5,295 bases of DNA from an uncultured bacterium (GTDB lineage: Bacteria; Cyanobacteriota; Vampirovibrionia; Gastranaerophilales; Gastranaerophilaceae): assembly GCA_947365485.1 (NCBI GenBank), contig CANAXK010000120.1, forward strand, positions 1 to 5,295, in the 5' to 3' direction. Shown here piece after piece: positions 3,683 through 5,295 of the stretch. The notes below the pieces were generated by a model that saw only the letters and a program-made list of their open reading frames with translations, was not told where the DNA came from and did not search any database. The stretch's first letter is position 1, and every line of letters begins with the position of its first letter. A program made the position numbers and the translations under genes.

Positions 3683-5295
3683 CTACGCATCAATAGACGC
3701 AAGCAACATGTTAATCTCGGAAATCAAATCCTCGTTCTTTGTCTTGACCGCGTTTACAAGCGCCTTCTTTAACAAAGACTTCGCTTTGTTCGGACTGTTG
3801 AACTCAATCATCAGCTCGCCTGCGGATTTGTAGTTGAGCGCGATTTCCTCTACAGAATTAGACTTCTCGTAATTCTTTACAGCCTCTGCGTAATACTTCA
3901 AAGCCTTGTCACTCTTCTTGAACTGCACACAAGCGTCAGCAGTGTTGCTTAAAACATAACCCTTCATTGCACTGTCAGTGGTCTGCTCAATCAACCTGCG
4001 CGCTACATCGTAGTACTCAAACGCGTTCTCATCGTACTTGTCAGTGAAAATATTCGCCATTCTTGTGAGCGAGTCAGACTGCCCGATTAAGTCGTCTGAT
4101 TTTCCTGCGTATGAGATTGATGTGATGTAATGGTTTAAAGCCGGCACAATCTCGTTTACGTCATCGTAAATCTGTGCCATTGAAAAATGTGCGCGTGATT
4201 TTACATTAACATCGGTTGTGTACTCAAGAGACTTATTGTAACTGTTGAGCGCCTGAACATAATGCTCGTTGTCGTCATAAATCTTTCCGATTTCCAGACA
4301 AATTCTTGATTGCGTTTCAGTGTCCTTAAGCTCTGACGCCCTGTTAAATGCTTCTTTAAACATAGACATTGCTTTTTGCGGGTTGTTTGAAAACGCCTGC
4401 TTCTTTGCTTCCACAAACAAAGACTTGAGCTTTGTGTCCTGTGGAATAATCGTGATGTTCGGCTTCTTGGAGATTGTTTCTTTTGCCTGAACAAACTCCT
4501 CTTCAAGCGTGAGCTCCTCCGGCTCAATCTCAATAACTTCCTGCTGCTTAACCTCTGCAACAGGCTCTTCCTGCACCGGAGCAGCCTGCTCCTCTTTAGG
4601 CTCCGGTTTTGATTCAGGTGTCTGGTCTGGGAATTTTACGAGGAAGTTTGGGTTGATTTCGTCTTCATTAAAACTGTAGTTGATTCTCTGTAAAAACAGT
4701 GCATCAAGCCAGTTCTGGACAACCTTTGAATCCTTGTTTAGCGTTTCTGAAATGTACTTGTCCAAAAGCGAAGCTGCGATTTTGAGGTTGCTCTGAATAA
4801 GATTAACCTGAGGTTTCGGCTCTCTTACCTGTTGCTCGACGATTTGAAGGTAACGGTTAACTTCCTGCTCGATGTTTTCAGGAGTCGCGATTGCTTTAAT
4901 CGTGTTTCTGAAATCCTTAAGAATCTGCGCAATGTTAACTTTGTTGCTTCTCGGGTTGTGAGCAGCCTGCAGTGCTGCCGGAGCCTGATTCAAAGGCTGG
5001 TAGCCGGCCTGCGCAGCCTGATACTGCATCGGGTTAATCTGATGCGTATCGTATCTTATTGGAGGCGGGGTTTGAACCTGATAAGTCTGCCTTTGCGGGT
5101 ATGATTGACCGTAAGGATTTGTCGCAGGAGAATTTATTGCCTGACGGATTGGCGGCTGTGCCTGAACATCTTCTGCACGTCCGCGCGCGATGGTTTGAGG
5201 TGCCTGTCTTTGCTGCTGCTGGTCTTGCGCGTTTCCGTTATGACCGTCTTTGTCGGCTCCTTCGTTACCTGCGTTATAACTGCCTGTTCCCCTTT
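3683..5295 (-). CDS. TPR-repeat protein with Pro/Gln-rich disordered N-terminus (5' end outside window)
   Basis: At least 536 residues are visible. The frame has no stop from 3685 to the right edge, and the first in-frame ATG (5029) has no ribosome site, so it is probably internal and the true start lies beyond 5295. The 88 residues before that Met are low-complexity (Q, P, N, G), for example QQQQRQAPQT and QTPPPIRY. Numbering from Met 5029: residues 30-125 form a helical domain, 130-195 an acidic Pro/Glu linker, and 200-435 about six TPR-like helical hairpins of 36-40 residues, with signature pieces such as EIGKIYDDNEHYVQALNSY, MAQIYDDVNEIVPALNHY and KALKYYAEAVKNYEKS. TPR arrays bind partner proteins, often in assembly, secretion or cell-envelope functions. 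No catalytic motif is seen and the specific role is unknown. A signal peptide could lie in the missing start. Confidence 0.85.
   Translation of the reverse strand, partial: RGTGSYNAGNEGADKDGHNGNAQDQQQQRQAPQTIARGRAEDVQAQPPIRQAINSPATNPYGQSYPQRQTYQVQTPPPIRYDTHQINPMQYQAAQAGYQPLNQAPAALQAAHNPRSNKVNIAQILKDFRNTIKAIATPENIEQEVNRYLQIVEQQVREPKPQVNLIQSNLKIAASLLDKYISETLNKDSKVVQNWLDALFLQRINYSFNEDEINPNFLVKFPDQTPESKPEPKEEQAAPVQEEPVAEVKQQEVIEIEPEELTLEEEFVQAKETISKKPNITIIPQDTKLKSLFVEAKKQAFSNNPQKAMSMFKEAFNRASELKDTETQSRICLEIGKIYDDNEHYVQALNSYNKSLEYTTDVNVKSRAHFSMAQIYDDVNEIVPALNHYITSISYAGKSDDLIGQSDSLTRMANIFTDKYDENAFEYYDVARRLIEQTTDSAMKGYVLSNTADACVQFKKSDKALKYYAEAVKNYEKSNSVEEIALNYKSAGELMIEFNSPNKAKSLLKKALVNAVKTKNEDLISEINMLLASIDA

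Noticed and set aside
4201..4560. 119-codon minus-strand frame inside the TPR gene
   Set aside because: It is out of frame with the TPR protein and gives an Arg/Ser-rich product typical of a shifted reading of Glu/Lys/Gln codons.
4832..5104. 90-codon plus-strand frame opposite the TPR protein N-terminus
   Set aside because: It is an antisense shadow; the minus frame is open and compositionally coherent over the same stretch.
5210..5222. CAG triplet run in the TPR gene as a microsatellite
   Set aside because: It is only three CAG codons plus a CAA within a Gln-rich segment, too short to be an unstable repeat.

Overview
The window looks like the chromosome of a low- to moderate-GC bacterium using the standard genetic code. 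The style of the proteins (a large membrane-linked ABC1/ADCK-type kinase, a Pro/Gln-rich TPR protein, weak Shine-Dalgarno sites, small XRE regulators) reminds me of gut Melainabacteria (Gastranaerophilales). That is an impression from protein style, not a demonstrated assignment.

Layout, left to right. (1) Positions 1-54, minus strand: the first 18 codons of methionyl-tRNA synthetase (metG), cut by the window edge at the first His of the HIGH motif, with an extended -10 promoter just upstream. (2) 109-2694, minus: an 861-aa protein with a divergent ABC1/ADCK/UbiB-type kinase domain in its second half and an unrecognised, partly hydrophobic N-terminal half. (3) 2695-3682: an AT-rich regulatory island holding three very small DNA-binding proteins. 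These are an XRE repressor-like protein (2772-3047, minus), an AbrB/MazE-type swapped-hairpin protein (3158-3373, minus) and a second XRE protein (3405-3665, plus) divergent from the AbrB-like gene. The island carries two clear palindromic operator candidates and a perfect intrinsic terminator pointing along the plus strand, where no plus-strand gene precedes it. (4) 3683-5295, minus: a TPR protein whose reading frame stays open to the right edge of the window, so its true start lies outside.

The most interesting local signal is in the AbrB-like gene. The only good ribosome-binding site and ATG (SD 3345-3349, ATG 3337-3339) are one base out of frame with the AbrB domain, and a run of exactly ten A residues (minus strand) sits between them. 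One extra A, or a -1 slip on that run, joins the well-initiated start to the domain and gives a family-typical 60-aa protein. Possible causes are a homopolymer sequencing error, a phase-variable switch or programmed slippage.

How the parts may work together: the AbrB-like gene and the plus-strand XRE gene share a 31-bp divergent region containing overlapping inverted repeats, which suggests mutual or auto-repression. The minus-strand XRE gene has its own 20-bp palindrome over its -10 element. No toxin, integrase or transposase is visible, so I cannot call the island a toxin-antitoxin locus or a mobile element. The kinase, TPR protein and metG look like ordinary chromosomal genes around it.
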